From assembly GCF_040932435.1 (NCBI RefSeq), contig NZ_JBFQGA010000008.1, positions 62,001 to 126,000 on the forward strand: DNA of 64,000 nt, written 5' to 3'. Made by a program: the position numbers and the translations under genes. Below the pieces are notes generated by a model, which saw only the letters and a program-made list of their open reading frames with translations, was not told the DNA's origin and ran no database searches. This stretch comes from Kluyvera sp040932435 (GTDB lineage: Bacteria; Pseudomonadota; Gammaproteobacteria; Enterobacterales; Enterobacteriaceae). Of the stretch, positions 1 to 8,789 are shown one piece after another (positions within the stretch are counted from its first letter, which is position 1; each line of letters begins with the position of its first letter).

Positions 1-422
1 TCGTTAAGACCCCAGTGTGATTTACACAGCCCTTGCGGATAGGCACGCGGCTCCAGCGGCACATCAATCAGCTCGCCGTTGATGCCGTAAGACCAGCCGT
101 GATATGGGCAGGTAAAGGCGCGGGTGTTTCCGCAATCAGCGTAGCTCACGCGCATGGCGCGGTGACGACACTGGTTTAAAAATGCCTTAATGCTGCCATC
201 TTTCTGGCGCACTACAACCACGGCATCTTCGCCCATGTAGGTGTTAAAGAAGTCGCCCGCTTTCGGGATCTGGCTTTCATGGGCCAGAAATAGCCAGCAG
301 CGACCAAAGATCCGCTCCAGCTCGAGCTGATAGATATCGGGGTCGGTGTAAATTCGCGGAGTAACCCGACCGTTTTGGGTATCCACCAGATGGTAGATGT
401 CAGTTTTCGCTTTTGTGGTCAT
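1..422 (-). CDS. hcaE: 3-phenylpropionate/cinnamate dioxygenase large subunit, N-terminal part
   Basis: This is the N-terminal 140 residues of the alpha subunit of the Rieske non-haem iron dioxygenase that starts 3-phenylpropionate and cinnamate degradation. The gene runs off the left edge, so the catalytic iron domain is not seen. Translation from the ATG at 422 gives the Rieske [2Fe-2S] ligand pairs: CRHRAM, then CPYHGW about 17 residues later. The protein is almost identical to E. coli HcaE over this stretch. It is transcribed divergently from hcaR, its expected activator, across a gap of about 137 bp. Only the 5' end is available, so I cannot say whether the gene is intact. Confidence 0.95.
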   Translation of the reverse strand, partial: MTTKAKTDIYHLVDTQNGRVTPRIYTDPDIYQLELERIFGRCWLFLAHESQIPKAGDFFNTYMGEDAVVVVRQKDGSIKAFLNQCRHRAMRVSYADCGNTRAFTCPYHGWSYGINGELIDVPLEPRAYPQGLCKSHWGLN

Positions 423-559
423 ATTTTTTTAATCCTGCGGGGTAAGAGGTATTGACCTTTTCTTTTTTGTGTCATCCTTATGTTGCTTGTGGGTTATCGG
501 TATGTGAAATAGATAATTTCTACTACTTGATACGTTTTATCGATAACAAGGAGAAGGGA

Positions 560-1450
560 ATGGAATTGAGGCACTTACGCTATTTTGTCGCGGTGGCGCG
601 GGAGTTGAACTTCACGCGCGCCGCGGAGAAACTGCATACCTCACAGCCGTCCCTGAGTAGTCAAATTCGCGATCTGGAGCAGTGCGTGGGCACGCCTTTG
701 CTGGAGCGCGATAAACGTAAGGTCACGCTAACGGCGGCGGGCGTGTGTTTTTTTCAGGATGCGCAGGCCATTCTGGACAATGCAGAACAGGCTAAACTGC
801 GCGCCCGAAAGGCTGCGTTAAATAACGATCATCTGGCCATCGGTTTTGTTCCTTCCGCTGAGGTGAACCTGCTGCCAAAAGTGCTACCTATGCTCCGCAT
901 GCGTCAGCCGGACACGCACATTGAGCTGGCGAGCCTAATCACCACGCAGCAAGAGGAGAAGCTGCGCAGCGGCGAGCTGGATGTCGGCCTGATGCGCTAC
1001 CCCATTCATGGTCAGGATATTGAGGCCATCGAACTGTTTCATGAGCCGCTGGTGGTCGTGCTGCCGGTGAATCATCCGCTGGCAAAGGAAGCGCGTATCT
1101 CCGCGCAGCAACTGCACGGCGTGAACTTTGTCACCACCGATCCCGACTATTCCGGCGAGCTTTCAGCGGTGGTGAAAGCGTGGTTTGAGAAAGAGCGCAG
1201 TCAGCCAAATATTGTGCAGGTGGCAACCAATATTCTGGTGACCATGAACCTGGTCGGCATGGGGCTGGGCGTGACTTTGATACCCGGTTATATGAATAAT
1301 TTTAATACCGGCCAGGTGGTTTTTCGGCCAATTGATGGCGAAGCGCCAACGCTGGCTCTGCTTATGGCGTGGAAAAAGGGCGAGCAAAAGCCTGCCTTAA
1401 GGGATTTTATTGAGCTGGCACAGCGGCCGCTGATGATGGTGGAACGCTAA
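560..1450 (+). CDS. hcaR: LysR-type activator of the hca catabolic operon
   Basis: This is a 296-residue LysR-family regulator. An N-terminal winged HTH lies in residues 1-60 (MELRHLRYFVAVARELNF, then AAEKLHTSQPSLSSQIRDLE), followed by a periplasmic-binding-protein-like effector domain. In E. coli, HcaR activates hcaEFCBD in response to 3-phenylpropionate and cinnamate. I chose the ATG at 560 because it follows a purine-rich Shine-Dalgarno (AAGGAGAAGGGA) and matches the family N-terminus. An upstream in-frame ATG at 452 would add 36 unrelated residues. It lies back-to-back with hcaE and is followed by hcaT. Confidence 0.95.
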   Translation: MELRHLRYFVAVARELNFTRAAEKLHTSQPSLSSQIRDLEQCVGTPLLERDKRKVTLTAAGVCFFQDAQAILDNAEQAKLRARKAALNNDHLAIGFVPSAEVNLLPKVLPMLRMRQPDTHIELASLITTQQEEKLRSGELDVGLMRYPIHGQDIEAIELFHEPLVVVLPVNHPLAKEARISAQQLHGVNFVTTDPDYSGELSAVVKAWFEKERSQPNIVQVATNILVTMNLVGMGLGVTLIPGYMNNFNTGQVVFRPIDGEAPTLALLMAWKKGEQKPALRDFIELAQRPLMMVER

Positions 1451-1511
1451 GGCGGCGTTTTTCATGCGGGTCATAATTAATTGTACAGACAGCAAAAAGG
1501 AAAAAAACAGA

Positions 1512-1527
1512 AGGTGATCTTTGTCAC
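1512..1527. promoter_or_regulatory. Candidate CRP-cAMP site upstream of hcaT
   Basis: The 16-mer GGTGATCTTTGTCACA differs at one half-site position from the CRP pattern TGTGA-N6-TCACA. It lies about 85 bp before the hcaT start, a sensible place for catabolite control of a carbon-source transporter. This is a motif match only. Confidence 0.4.
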
Positions 1528-1609
1528 AATTATCTCGTAAGCATGAGCGTTAGTACTCTCTTGTTTGTGTGGTAAGTCATTAGACTATCGCCTCCAAACG
1601 GGAGGAACC

Positions 1610-2746
1610 ATGGTCTTGCACTCCACACGCTGGTTAGCGCTCAGTTATTTCACCTACTTTTTTAGTTACGGTATTTTTCTTCCTTTCTGGAGCGTCTGGC
1701 TCAAAGGGGCCGGGCTGTCGCCTGAAACTATCGGTCTCTTGCTGGGCGCGGGCCTAGTCGCTCGTTTTTTGGGAAGCTTGCTGATCGCTCCACGTGTTAA
1801 CGATCCGTCGCGATTGATCCGCGTCATGCGCATTCTGAGCTTGATAACGCTGCTGTTTGTGCTGATGTTCTGGGCGGGAACCCACGTCGCCTGGCTGATG
1901 GTGGTGATGGTTGGCTTTAACCTGTTCTTCTCGCCGCTGGTGCCGTTAACCGACGCGCTGGCGAATACTTGGCAAAAACAAATAACCATGGACTATGGGC
2001 GAGTACGCCTGTGGGGGTCTATTGCGTTTGTTATTGGTTCTGCACTGACCGGCAAGCTGGTGAGTCTGTATGGCTACCAGGTGATCTTATTGATGCTCAG
2101 TCTTGGGGCCGCTTCTATGCTGCTCGGGATGCTGCTGAAACCTTCGGTTATGCCGCTTGGGGAGTCACGCCATCAGGAACATGTCGGCTGGTCGACTTGG
2201 CGTGCACTGGTCGTGCAAAACTGGCGCTTCCTAGCCTGCGTCAGCATGCTACAAGGGGCACATGCCGCTTACTATGGCTTCAGTGCGATCTACTGGGAGG
2301 GCGCCGGTTATTCGGCCTCGGCGATTGGCTATTTATGGTCGTTGGGCGTGGTCGCTGAAGTGGTGATCTTCGCGCTGAGTAAAAAACTGTTCCGTCGCTT
2401 TAGCGCGCGCGATCTGCTGCTGCTTTCAGCCATTTGCGGCGTCATCCGTTGGGGGCTGATGGGCTGGACGACCAGCCTGCCATGGTTGATTTTGATTCAG
2501 ATCCTGCACTGCGGCACCTTCACGGTCTGCCATTTGGCGGCGATGCGCTACATTGCGGCGCGGCAGGGCGGTGAGGTTATTCGTCTACAAGCGGTTTATT
2601 CCGCTGTTGCCATGGGCGGCAGCATCGCCGTAATGACCATGTTTGCTGGCTTCCTTTATCAGCATTTGCACCAGGGGTTGTTCTGGGTGATGGCGCTGGT
2701 AGTGCTACCGGCACTGGTGCTACGACCTAAAGCGGTAACGCCCTAG
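1610..2746 (+). CDS. hcaT: 3-phenylpropionate MFS transporter
   Basis: This is a 378-residue inner-membrane protein of the major facilitator superfamily (PPP/nucleoside:H+ symporter type) with about twelve hydrophobic segments. It is the presumed proton-coupled importer of 3-phenylpropionate. The start at 1610 (MVLHSTRWLALSYF) has a strong GGAGG Shine-Dalgarno 5 nt upstream. An in-frame ATG at 1565 lacks this and would add 15 non-family residues. The position after hcaR and convergent with csiE is the E. coli arrangement. Its stop overlaps the csiE stop region by 4 nt. Confidence 0.93.
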   Translation: MVLHSTRWLALSYFTYFFSYGIFLPFWSVWLKGAGLSPETIGLLLGAGLVARFLGSLLIAPRVNDPSRLIRVMRILSLITLLFVLMFWAGTHVAWLMVVMVGFNLFFSPLVPLTDALANTWQKQITMDYGRVRLWGSIAFVIGSALTGKLVSLYGYQVILLMLSLGAASMLLGMLLKPSVMPLGESRHQEHVGWSTWRALVVQNWRFLACVSMLQGAHAAYYGFSAIYWEGAGYSASAIGYLWSLGVVAEVVIFALSKKLFRRFSARDLLLLSAICGVIRWGLMGWTTSLPWLILIQILHCGTFTVCHLAAMRYIAARQGGEVIRLQAVYSAVAMGGSIAVMTMFAGFLYQHLHQGLFWVMALVVLPALVLRPKAVTP

Positions 2747-4020
2747 GTCTCGAGCATTTTGCAGATGTGCTGCTGCTGATGCTCGCTGAGAGGTTGTTCT
2801 GCGTGAATCAGCGGCGGTGAGAACAGCGGCAGGACGATGGCGTAGGGCGAAATCACCAGCGTGCTGTCTTTCGGTGCCCCTTCTTTCTGGAAGATTGGCA
2901 CCGCCAGATATTTCACATTGAGCGGCAGTAAGGTTAATTCCCGCAGCTGCTGCTCAATCTCCTGTTCAAGCGAAGGATTATCGCCCGTTAACAACACAAC
3001 TTGTTTCTCGTGCAATTCGCTTTCCTGCATTAATCCTGCGCCAAAGATGACCGCAATCAGTGCCGCTTCATCATCACTGAAGCACAGGGCGTACCGCGCT
3101 TCAAACTCTAGCAGCGCCGTCCGCGTTGTGCGGATGAGTCGCGGGTAGAGGCGATTAATCTCTTCGGATAAATGATTGTCGATACCGATGTCAAAGACGC
3201 AGCGGTTGAGCGCCTGCGCCAGATGGATATAAAGGTGATTGATGACGCCGCCCTCGTCGGTGAATCGGCAGTTGGCGATGCGTTGAAAATGATCAACCAA
3301 TTGCGTCACGGCAAGCTGCAGCTGCTGGTCTTGCTCACATGCGTCATTTTGCGGGTCAGGGACTTTGAGCAGCATAAATAACAGCGCCAGAAACTGCTGT
3401 TCGTTGTGGTTAGGCGTTCGCTGTACGCGGCGCTGCCAATGACGCACGATCTCCGCCGCGGTCTGGAATTCGACGGTTGCTCGGGTCCACGTATTTTGCA
3501 GCGGGCTAAACTGCGGGCTTTCGCCTTGATGATGCTGTAATAAACAGTACTGCAAATAGAGGCGCAAAAAATGCCCGTCGCGGGACTCAAACTGCCGTTG
3601 CAGGCTGCGTCCACAGCGGTTGACGAGCGCCTGCAGATTCGTTTCATCATAGAGATTACGGGCGATCTTTAGCTGTTTAAGCCGCGTTTTGAGCGCCGGT
3701 GTAAAATGGTGAATAACAAAATGCGGACATAGGCGCAATGCGCGGCGCAGCCAGTGCAGTAAGCACAGGCGCTGGTCGAGATTTGTGCCTTCAATCCGAT
3801 AGCTGCCATCCGCCAGAGTGGCGATAGCCAGACGATGGTAACGCGCGATCTCCAGTCCAGCCTCAACGATATCTTGCCGGCTTGTTGAAACATCGACATT
3901 ATTCACTTTGCCAATGTCTTCTGGCGTAATGACGTGTCCTGGGAGATAGAGCATCAGCAGCGCCTGGCAGCGGCGCTGCGGACTGGAAAGCACAGATGGC
4001 GGTTCGGGTACGGTCATCAT
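2743..4020 (-). CDS. csiE: Stationary-phase-inducible protein CsiE (PRD domains)
   Basis: This 425-residue protein is colinear with E. coli CsiE. It has an N-terminal HTH-like region (PQRRCQALLMLYLPG) and two PTS-regulation-domain-like helical domains in the central part, like those of BglG/LicT antiterminators. In E. coli it is induced by carbon starvation under sigma-S and cAMP control, and its biochemical role is unknown. It converges on hcaT and is divergent from the DUF1007 gene. Divergence from the E. coli protein is greater here than for the surrounding housekeeping genes. Confidence 0.9.
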   Translation of the reverse strand: MMTVPEPPSVLSSPQRRCQALLMLYLPGHVITPEDIGKVNNVDVSTSRQDIVEAGLEIARYHRLAIATLADGSYRIEGTNLDQRLCLLHWLRRALRLCPHFVIHHFTPALKTRLKQLKIARNLYDETNLQALVNRCGRSLQRQFESRDGHFLRLYLQYCLLQHHQGESPQFSPLQNTWTRATVEFQTAAEIVRHWQRRVQRTPNHNEQQFLALLFMLLKVPDPQNDACEQDQQLQLAVTQLVDHFQRIANCRFTDEGGVINHLYIHLAQALNRCVFDIGIDNHLSEEINRLYPRLIRTTRTALLEFEARYALCFSDDEAALIAVIFGAGLMQESELHEKQVVLLTGDNPSLEQEIEQQLRELTLLPLNVKYLAVPIFQKEGAPKDSTLVISPYAIVLPLFSPPLIHAEQPLSEHQQQHICKMLET

Positions 4021-4136
4021 CTGTTGGCATCCAGCTGCAGGTAGTAGGAATAAGCGTAGACAAAAGATAACGGTAGTTAACGGGCTTTCGCTAAGGAATG
4101 CTGGCGGCGGTCACAGAATTTTTCACTGAGGAACGG

Positions 4137-4775
4137 ATGAAGAGAGTGAAACAATGCGTGGTTCTGGTGTTTCTTGCGGTTTTATCGTTATCCGCCCGCG
4201 CGCACCCGCACAGTTTTATCACCATCACCAATCAATTGGTGGTCAGTGACGGCCAACTGACGGGGATGAAAATGCGCTGGACGATGGATGAGCTGACTTC
4301 CGCCGATCTGTTATATGACGCCGGTAACGCCAAACCGGGTGATGAAGTATGGAAAAAACTGGCCGCAGAAGTGATGGCAAATGTGCTGGGGCAACATTAT
4401 TTCACCGAATTCTGGCATGGCGGCAAGAAAGTGAAGTTTGAAAATCTTCCTACGGCCTATGGCCTGGCACGTGAAGGGCATCAGGCGATACTGACATTTA
4501 CTTTGCCGCTGGCGAAGCCGCAGCCTTTGGCGGGGCAAACCTATACCTTTTCAACCTTTGACCCAACTTACTATGTCGATATGAGCTACGAACACGAGGC
4601 CGATGTCGCTTTTGCTCCCGACTTTAAAGGCGCATGCAAAGTGAATGTGCACACGCCAAAACCCAATGAAGATATGCTCATGTACGCTCAGTCTCTCGAC
4701 AAAGAAGACGCACCGGCGGAAGACATGGAGCTAGGTAAACAGTTTGCGCAGAAGGTCACCATCAAATGTCAGTGA
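4137..4775 (+). CDS. DUF1007 periplasmic protein paired with a Ni/Co exporter
   Basis: This 212-residue protein begins with a cleavable signal peptide (MKRVKQCVVLVFLAVLSLSARA, then HPHSF), so the mature protein starts with a His-rich HPHS motif and is predicted periplasmic. It belongs to the DUF1007 family, often encoded immediately before NicO-type metal exporters. The start at 4137 follows GAGGAACGG. The upstream in-frame start at 4098 would place 13 residues before the signal peptide. Its stop overlaps the start of the next gene by 10 bp, so the two are surely co-translated. Metal binding is inferred from context. Confidence 0.8.
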   Translation: MKRVKQCVVLVFLAVLSLSARAHPHSFITITNQLVVSDGQLTGMKMRWTMDELTSADLLYDAGNAKPGDEVWKKLAAEVMANVLGQHYFTEFWHGGKKVKFENLPTAYGLAREGHQAILTFTLPLAKPQPLAGQTYTFSTFDPTYYVDMSYEHEADVAFAPDFKGACKVNVHTPKPNEDMLMYAQSLDKEDAPAEDMELGKQFAQKVTIKCQ

Positions 4776-5746
4776 TTTCCACGCGCCGTCAGCCTTCAAG
4801 CCGCTGGTTACAGCTGTGGCCGCTGTTGCTATTTGCGGTTGTAGCTGTTGTTGGACTGCTGTGGTTATGGCAGTTCTGGCCGCAGGTGATGCTAAAAAGC
4901 GTTATCTGGCAGCGTGATGTTAACCAGCAAATGAGCGGTTTGCTAAAAGCGGTTGCCGCCAATCCGGGGCAGGCAGGAATGACGTTGCTGCTGTTTAGTT
5001 TTGTTTATGGTGTGCTGCATGCGCTAGGGCCGGGGCACGGCAAAATCGTAATTACGACCTGGCTTGCGACCCATCCATCAAAACTGAAATCGAGCATTGG
5101 CCTGACGCTGGCTGCTTCTTTATTACAGGGGCTGGTGGCCATCGGCCTCGTGGTAATTGTGCTGACGATTTTGCAGTTACCCGCGCGGCAACTTCATCTG
5201 AGCAGCTTCTGGCTGGAAAAAGCTAGCTACGCGCTGGTGGGCGTGCTTGGGCTCCTGCTGTGCTGGCGGGCGTTGAAAAAACTGCGTGCGCTACTGCGCA
5301 AACCAACCTTCACCGCGTTTACGCCGCATCATGTTCACCATGAGGGCTGCGGCTGCGGGCATCAACATTTGCCCAATCCCGATCAACTTTCCCAGGGCGA
5401 CGACTGGCGCGCCCGACTGATGATTATTCTCTCAATGGGAATGCGTCCCTGCTCCGGTGCCATTATGGTGCTGCTGTTTAGTAAAGTGATAGGCGTGTTT
5501 GCCTGGGGCGTGGCGTCGGCGCTGGCGATGGCGGCGGGAACGTCATTAACCATCTCTTCGCTCGCGCTGTTGGTGCATGGTTTCCGGACGCTGGCGGTAA
5601 AGCTGAGCGGTAATAAAACTCCGGTGCTGTGGCGACAGGTGGGCTGGACGACGCTGGCGTTAGCCGGAGGTGTGATTCTGTTGGCGGCGGCGGTGGTCAT
5701 GTGGGTGAGCGCGGTGCCGGTAGGCCGAGGGCTAAGGCCGTTCTAG
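4766..5746 (+). CDS. Nickel/cobalt efflux protein, NicO/RcnA-like
   Basis: This 326-residue polytopic membrane protein of the NicO family carries the signature HALGPGHGK near residue 90. A His/Cys-rich cytoplasmic loop follows near residue 190 (HHVHHEGCGCGHQH), and MRPCSG opens the second half. These features are typical of RcnA-like Ni2+/Co2+ exporters. The start codon lies inside the 3' end of the DUF1007 gene (ATGTCAGTGA shared), so the pair forms one operon. I see no adjacent RcnR-like regulator. The substrate could also be another divalent metal. Confidence 0.8.
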   Translation: MSVISTRRQPSSRWLQLWPLLLFAVVAVVGLLWLWQFWPQVMLKSVIWQRDVNQQMSGLLKAVAANPGQAGMTLLLFSFVYGVLHALGPGHGKIVITTWLATHPSKLKSSIGLTLAASLLQGLVAIGLVVIVLTILQLPARQLHLSSFWLEKASYALVGVLGLLLCWRALKKLRALLRKPTFTAFTPHHVHHEGCGCGHQHLPNPDQLSQGDDWRARLMIILSMGMRPCSGAIMVLLFSKVIGVFAWGVASALAMAAGTSLTISSLALLVHGFRTLAVKLSGNKTPVLWRQVGWTTLALAGGVILLAAAVVMWVSAVPVGRGLRPF

Positions 5747-5810
5747 CTTTGCCAAGTCCGAAGATGGTGGGGCTTATCGACGCCCCTTAGCCGAGGCGTC
5801 AGCTTTAGCG

Positions 5811-6239
5811 TTAGTTCAACGTATAATCTAGCGTGATTTCTGCCTTCACTAGCTGTGATACCGGACAGCCAGCCTTAGCTTTCTGGATGATGCCATCAAA
5901 CTGCTGTTGTTCGATACCGGGCACCACCACCTTACTTTGCAGCGCAATTCGGGTAATGGCAAAGCCACCATCGGTTTTATCAAGCGACACGTCCGCCGAG
6001 GTATCAATTGAATCTGCGGTATAACCTGCTTCGCCAAGCATTAATGATAACGCCATCGAAAAACACGCGGCGTGAGCGGCGGCAATCAGTTCTTCCGGAT
6101 TGGTGCCTTTTGCGCCTTCAAAACGGGTATTAAAGCCGTAAGGTTGCTGGTTAAGCACACCGCTTTCGGTAGAAACCGTGCCTTTCCCGCGTTTAATGTC
6201 GCCAGACCAGTGGGCCGAACCGTGCTTGTGAATTGTCAT
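5811..6239 (-). CDS. osmC: Osmotically inducible peroxiredoxin OsmC
   Basis: This 142-residue protein is nearly identical to E. coli OsmC, a thiol-dependent peroxidase that reduces organic hydroperoxides. Both redox cysteines are visible, in AACFSMAL (about residue 60) and AGCPVSQ (about residue 125). I start it at 6239 (MTIHKHGSAHW), which has an AAGGAG Shine-Dalgarno. A longer frame adds 8 unrelated residues. In E. coli osmC lies near 33 min, far from suhB. Here it sits between the metal exporter and suhB, so it is either a relocated osmC or a second copy. Confidence 0.92.
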   Translation of the reverse strand: MTIHKHGSAHWSGDIKRGKGTVSTESGVLNQQPYGFNTRFEGAKGTNPEELIAAAHAACFSMALSLMLGEAGYTADSIDTSADVSLDKTDGGFAITRIALQSKVVVPGIEQQQFDGIIQKAKAGCPVSQLVKAEITLDYTLN

Positions 6240-6332
6240 TCTCGTTCTCCTTTTGGCTACCAAAAGGCTAAGTATAGACGACGGATTTGACGGTAACGGG
6301 AAGAGAGATAATTCTGCGGGCAGGGTGGGGGT

Positions 6333-6362
6333 AAAAAAAAGAAGCCCGCTAAGGGGCTTCTT
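6333..6362 (-). terminator. Rho-independent terminator of suhB
   Basis: The leftward strand reads a GAAGCCCC/GGGCTTC stem with a 5-nt loop followed by eight T. It ends 20 bp past the suhB stop. Confidence 0.85.
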
Positions 6363-6382
6363 AATTGACGCAACGTCTGGAC

Positions 6383-7186
6383 TTAGCGCTTCAGCGCTTC
6401 GCTCAGTTCGTCACGCATGTTAGCCAACATGGATTTCACGACGCGTGGATTACCTGCAACGATGTTGCCGGTCATCATGTAGTTGTGACCGCCGGTGAAG
6501 TCGCATACCAGTGCGCCTGCTTCACGAGCAATCAGCTCACCTGCAGCGAAATCCCACGGCTTCAGGCCAATCTCAAAGTAGCCGTCAACGCGTGCTGCGG
6601 CAACGTAGGCCAGATCCAGCGCAGCGGAACCGGAGCGACGGAAGTCTGCACATTCGGTAAACATTTTGCCGAGGATCTTCATATAAGCTGGAGCGTGTTG
6701 CTTAGCTTTGAATGGGAAGCCGGTAGCGATAATGGTGCCATCGAGATCGCGAGCAATGCTGCCGCGCAGACGGTAGCCGTTAAGCTGTGCGCCCTGACCG
6801 CGAGTCGCGGTGAACAGTTCGTTACGCATTGGATCGTAAACTACGGCGACTTCAGTACGGCCTTTGATGCGTACTGCGATAGATACCGCGAAGTGCGGCA
6901 GACGTTTGATAAAGTTGGTGGTGCCATCCAGTGGATCGATAACCCATTGAACATCCTGATCTTCGCCAACATGTTCACCGCTTTCTTCGGTGATAATGGT
7001 GTGTTGCGGGTAAGATTTGCGGATTGTTTCGATAATAATCGCTTCTGCGGCTTTATCGACGTTAGTCACGAAATCGTTACTGCCTTTCTGGCTCGTTTCA
7101 ACAGAGTCAGGCGTTTCATAGTGTTTGGCAATTACATTACCCGCCTTGCGCGCTGCGCGCACGGCGATGGTCAGCATCGGATGCAT
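6383..7186 (-). CDS. suhB: Inositol-1-monophosphatase / rRNA antitermination factor SuhB
   Basis: This 267-residue Mg2+-dependent, Li+-sensitive phosphatase shows the full family signature: metal ligands in DPLDGTTNF and the C-terminal WDFAAGELIAREAGA. In E. coli SuhB also joins the NusA/B/E/G complex that protects rRNA transcription from Rho. It is expressed divergently from trmJ, as in E. coli. Length and sequence are normal. Confidence 0.97.
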   Translation of the reverse strand: MHPMLTIAVRAARKAGNVIAKHYETPDSVETSQKGSNDFVTNVDKAAEAIIIETIRKSYPQHTIITEESGEHVGEDQDVQWVIDPLDGTTNFIKRLPHFAVSIAVRIKGRTEVAVVYDPMRNELFTATRGQGAQLNGYRLRGSIARDLDGTIIATGFPFKAKQHAPAYMKILGKMFTECADFRRSGSAALDLAYVAAARVDGYFEIGLKPWDFAAGELIAREAGALVCDFTGGHNYMMTGNIVAGNPRVVKSMLANMRDELSEALKR

Positions 7187-7304
7187 CGGTCTCTCTCACT
7201 GGATGTTAAAGAACGGGAAAACGGCGCAGAGTATAGCAGCGAGAACAGAACATGTCTTCGTTTTATGATAATATGGCCGAATAATCTTTAGACGAAGAAT
7301 GACA

Positions 7305-8048
7305 ATGCTGCAAAATATCCGAATCGTGCTGGTTGAAACTTCTCACACCGGCAACATGGGCTCCGTGGCCCGCGCTATGAAAACCATGGGTTTAACGAAT
7401 CTGTGGCTGGTTAATCCGCTGGTCAAACCGGACTCGCAGGCTATCGCCCTTGCGGCAGGCGCCAGTGACGTTATCGGTAATGCCCAGATCGTCGACACCC
7501 TCGACGAAGCGCTTGCAGGATGTAGTCTGGTTGTTGGCACCAGCGCGCGCTCCCGTACGCTGCCGTGGCCAATGCTAGACCCGCGTGAATGCGGACTGAA
7601 AAGTGTTGCTGAAGGCACACATGCGCCAGTGGCGCTGGTGTTTGGCCGTGAGCGTGTTGGCCTGACCAACGACGAACTGCAGAAATGTCATTATCACGTC
7701 GCGATTGCCGCGAACCCAGAGTACAGCTCGCTGAATCTGGCGATGGCAGTACAGGTTATTGCGTACGAAGTGCGTATGGCTTGGCTAGCGACGCAAGAAA
7801 GCGATGCGCCGGTTGTTGAAGCAGATGAAACACCGTATCCGCTGGTTGATGACCTAGAACGTTTTTACGGACACCTGGAACAGACCCTGTTGTCTACCGG
7901 CTTTATTCGTGAAAACCATCCAGGGCAGGTGATGAGCAAGCTGCGCCGCATGTTCACTCGCGCTCGTCCGGAAAGCCAGGAGCTGAACATTCTGCGTGGG
8001 ATCCTTGCTTCTATTGAGCAGCAGAATAAAGGTAAGTCGTCGCGTTGA
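7305..8048 (+). CDS. trmJ: tRNA Cm32/Um32 methyltransferase
   Basis: This 247-residue SPOUT-class enzyme 2'-O-methylates position 32 of several tRNAs. The knotted SAM-binding fold is indicated by the N-terminal IVLVETSHTGNMGSVARAM and by VFGRERVGLTN, with NPEYSSLNLAMAVQV after it. Two ATGs are separated by one codon (7299 and 7305). I prefer 7305 because it leaves usual spacing from GACGAAG. It lies directly upstream of iscR, separated by a REP pair and the IscR operator. Confidence 0.95.
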   Translation: MLQNIRIVLVETSHTGNMGSVARAMKTMGLTNLWLVNPLVKPDSQAIALAAGASDVIGNAQIVDTLDEALAGCSLVVGTSARSRTLPWPMLDPRECGLKSVAEGTHAPVALVFGRERVGLTNDELQKCHYHVAIAANPEYSSLNLAMAVQVIAYEVRMAWLATQESDAPVVEADETPYPLVDDLERFYGHLEQTLLSTGFIRENHPGQVMSKLRRMFTRARPESQELNILRGILASIEQQNKGKSSR

Positions 8049-8114
8049 TGCCGGTTTATCCGGCCTACACATCGCGTGGCCTGTAGGCCGGATAAGCGAA
8101 GCGCCATCCGGCAA
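8049..8114. repeat. BIME: inverted pair of REP elements
   Basis: Two facing copies of the enterobacterial REP palindrome lie between trmJ and iscR. Each contains the GCCGGAT/ATCCGGC core (second copy TAGGCCGGATAAGCGAAGCG). Such pairs are extragenic and usually follow a 3' end, as here after the trmJ stop. Confidence 0.85.
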
Positions 8115-8162
8115 ACCAAGACAGCACGGAACGCCAAATACCTGACTAAATTACTCAAGTAA

Positions 8163-8187
8163 ATAGTTGACTGTTTTAGTCGGGAAT
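8163..8187. promoter_or_regulatory. IscR type 1 operator at the iscR promoter
   Basis: The site starts ATAGTTGACT and continues into TTTTAGTCGGGAAT. It fits the type 1 consensus bound by [2Fe-2S]-IscR (ATASYYGACT...AGTCRRSTAT) with almost no mismatch. A possible promoter follows: -35 TTGGCC at 8195 and -10 CATTAT at 8218. The layout implies the known feedback in which cluster-loaded IscR represses the isc operon. Confidence 0.75.
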
Positions 8188-8269
8188 GTCAGACTTGGCC
8201 CTGCTATGCAATACCCACATTATTATATTAAAAAGCCCGGGCAGGGGCGAGTTTGAGGTTAAGTAAGAC

Positions 8270-8761
8270 ATGAGACTGACATCTAAAGGGCGTTACGCCG
8301 TGACCGCGATGCTGGACGTTGCACTCAACTCCGAATCGGGCCCGGTACCGTTGGCCGATATTTCTGAACGTCAGGGAATTTCACTCTCCTATCTGGAGCA
8401 GCTGTTTTCCCGTCTGCGTAAAAATGGTTTAGTGTCCAGCGTACGCGGACCAGGCGGCGGTTATTTGCTGGGGAAAGAAGCCATCCACATCGCTGTGGGT
8501 GAAGTGATCAGCGCAGTCGACGAATCCGTTGACGCAACCCGCTGTCAAGGGAAAGGTGGCTGCCAGGGCGGCGATAAATGTTTAACCCACGCACTGTGGC
8601 GCGACCTGAGCGACCGTCTGACCGGTTTCCTGAACAACATCACCTTAGGTGAACTGGTAAACAACCAGGAAGTTCTGGACGTGTCTGACCGCCAGCATAC
8701 GCATGACACCTCCCGCAATAATCGCGTACAAGACGCAATCGACGTTAAGTTACGTGCATAA
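8270..8761 (+). CDS. iscR: Iron-sulphur cluster-sensing regulator IscR
   Basis: This is a 163-residue Rrf2-family winged-helix regulator. The HTH is in residues 20-60. The [2Fe-2S] ligands are seen as three cysteines and a histidine in CQGKGGCQGGDKCLTH (about residues 92-107). Loaded with a cluster it represses the isc operon; the apo form controls a second class of sites. It is the first gene of the iscRSUA-hscBA-fdx-iscX operon, in the E. coli order. Confidence 0.97.
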   Translation: MRLTSKGRYAVTAMLDVALNSESGPVPLADISERQGISLSYLEQLFSRLRKNGLVSSVRGPGGGYLLGKEAIHIAVGEVISAVDESVDATRCQGKGGCQGGDKCLTHALWRDLSDRLTGFLNNITLGELVNNQEVLDVSDRQHTHDTSRNNRVQDAIDVKLRA

Positions 8762-8789
8762 TCCACCGGTCCTGCGGTGTGCCGTTTAG

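Noticed and set aside
6365..7291. 308-codon frame on the right strand opposite suhB
   Set aside because: It covers the complementary strand of an intact suhB and crosses its terminator and promoter. It has no protein-like motif.
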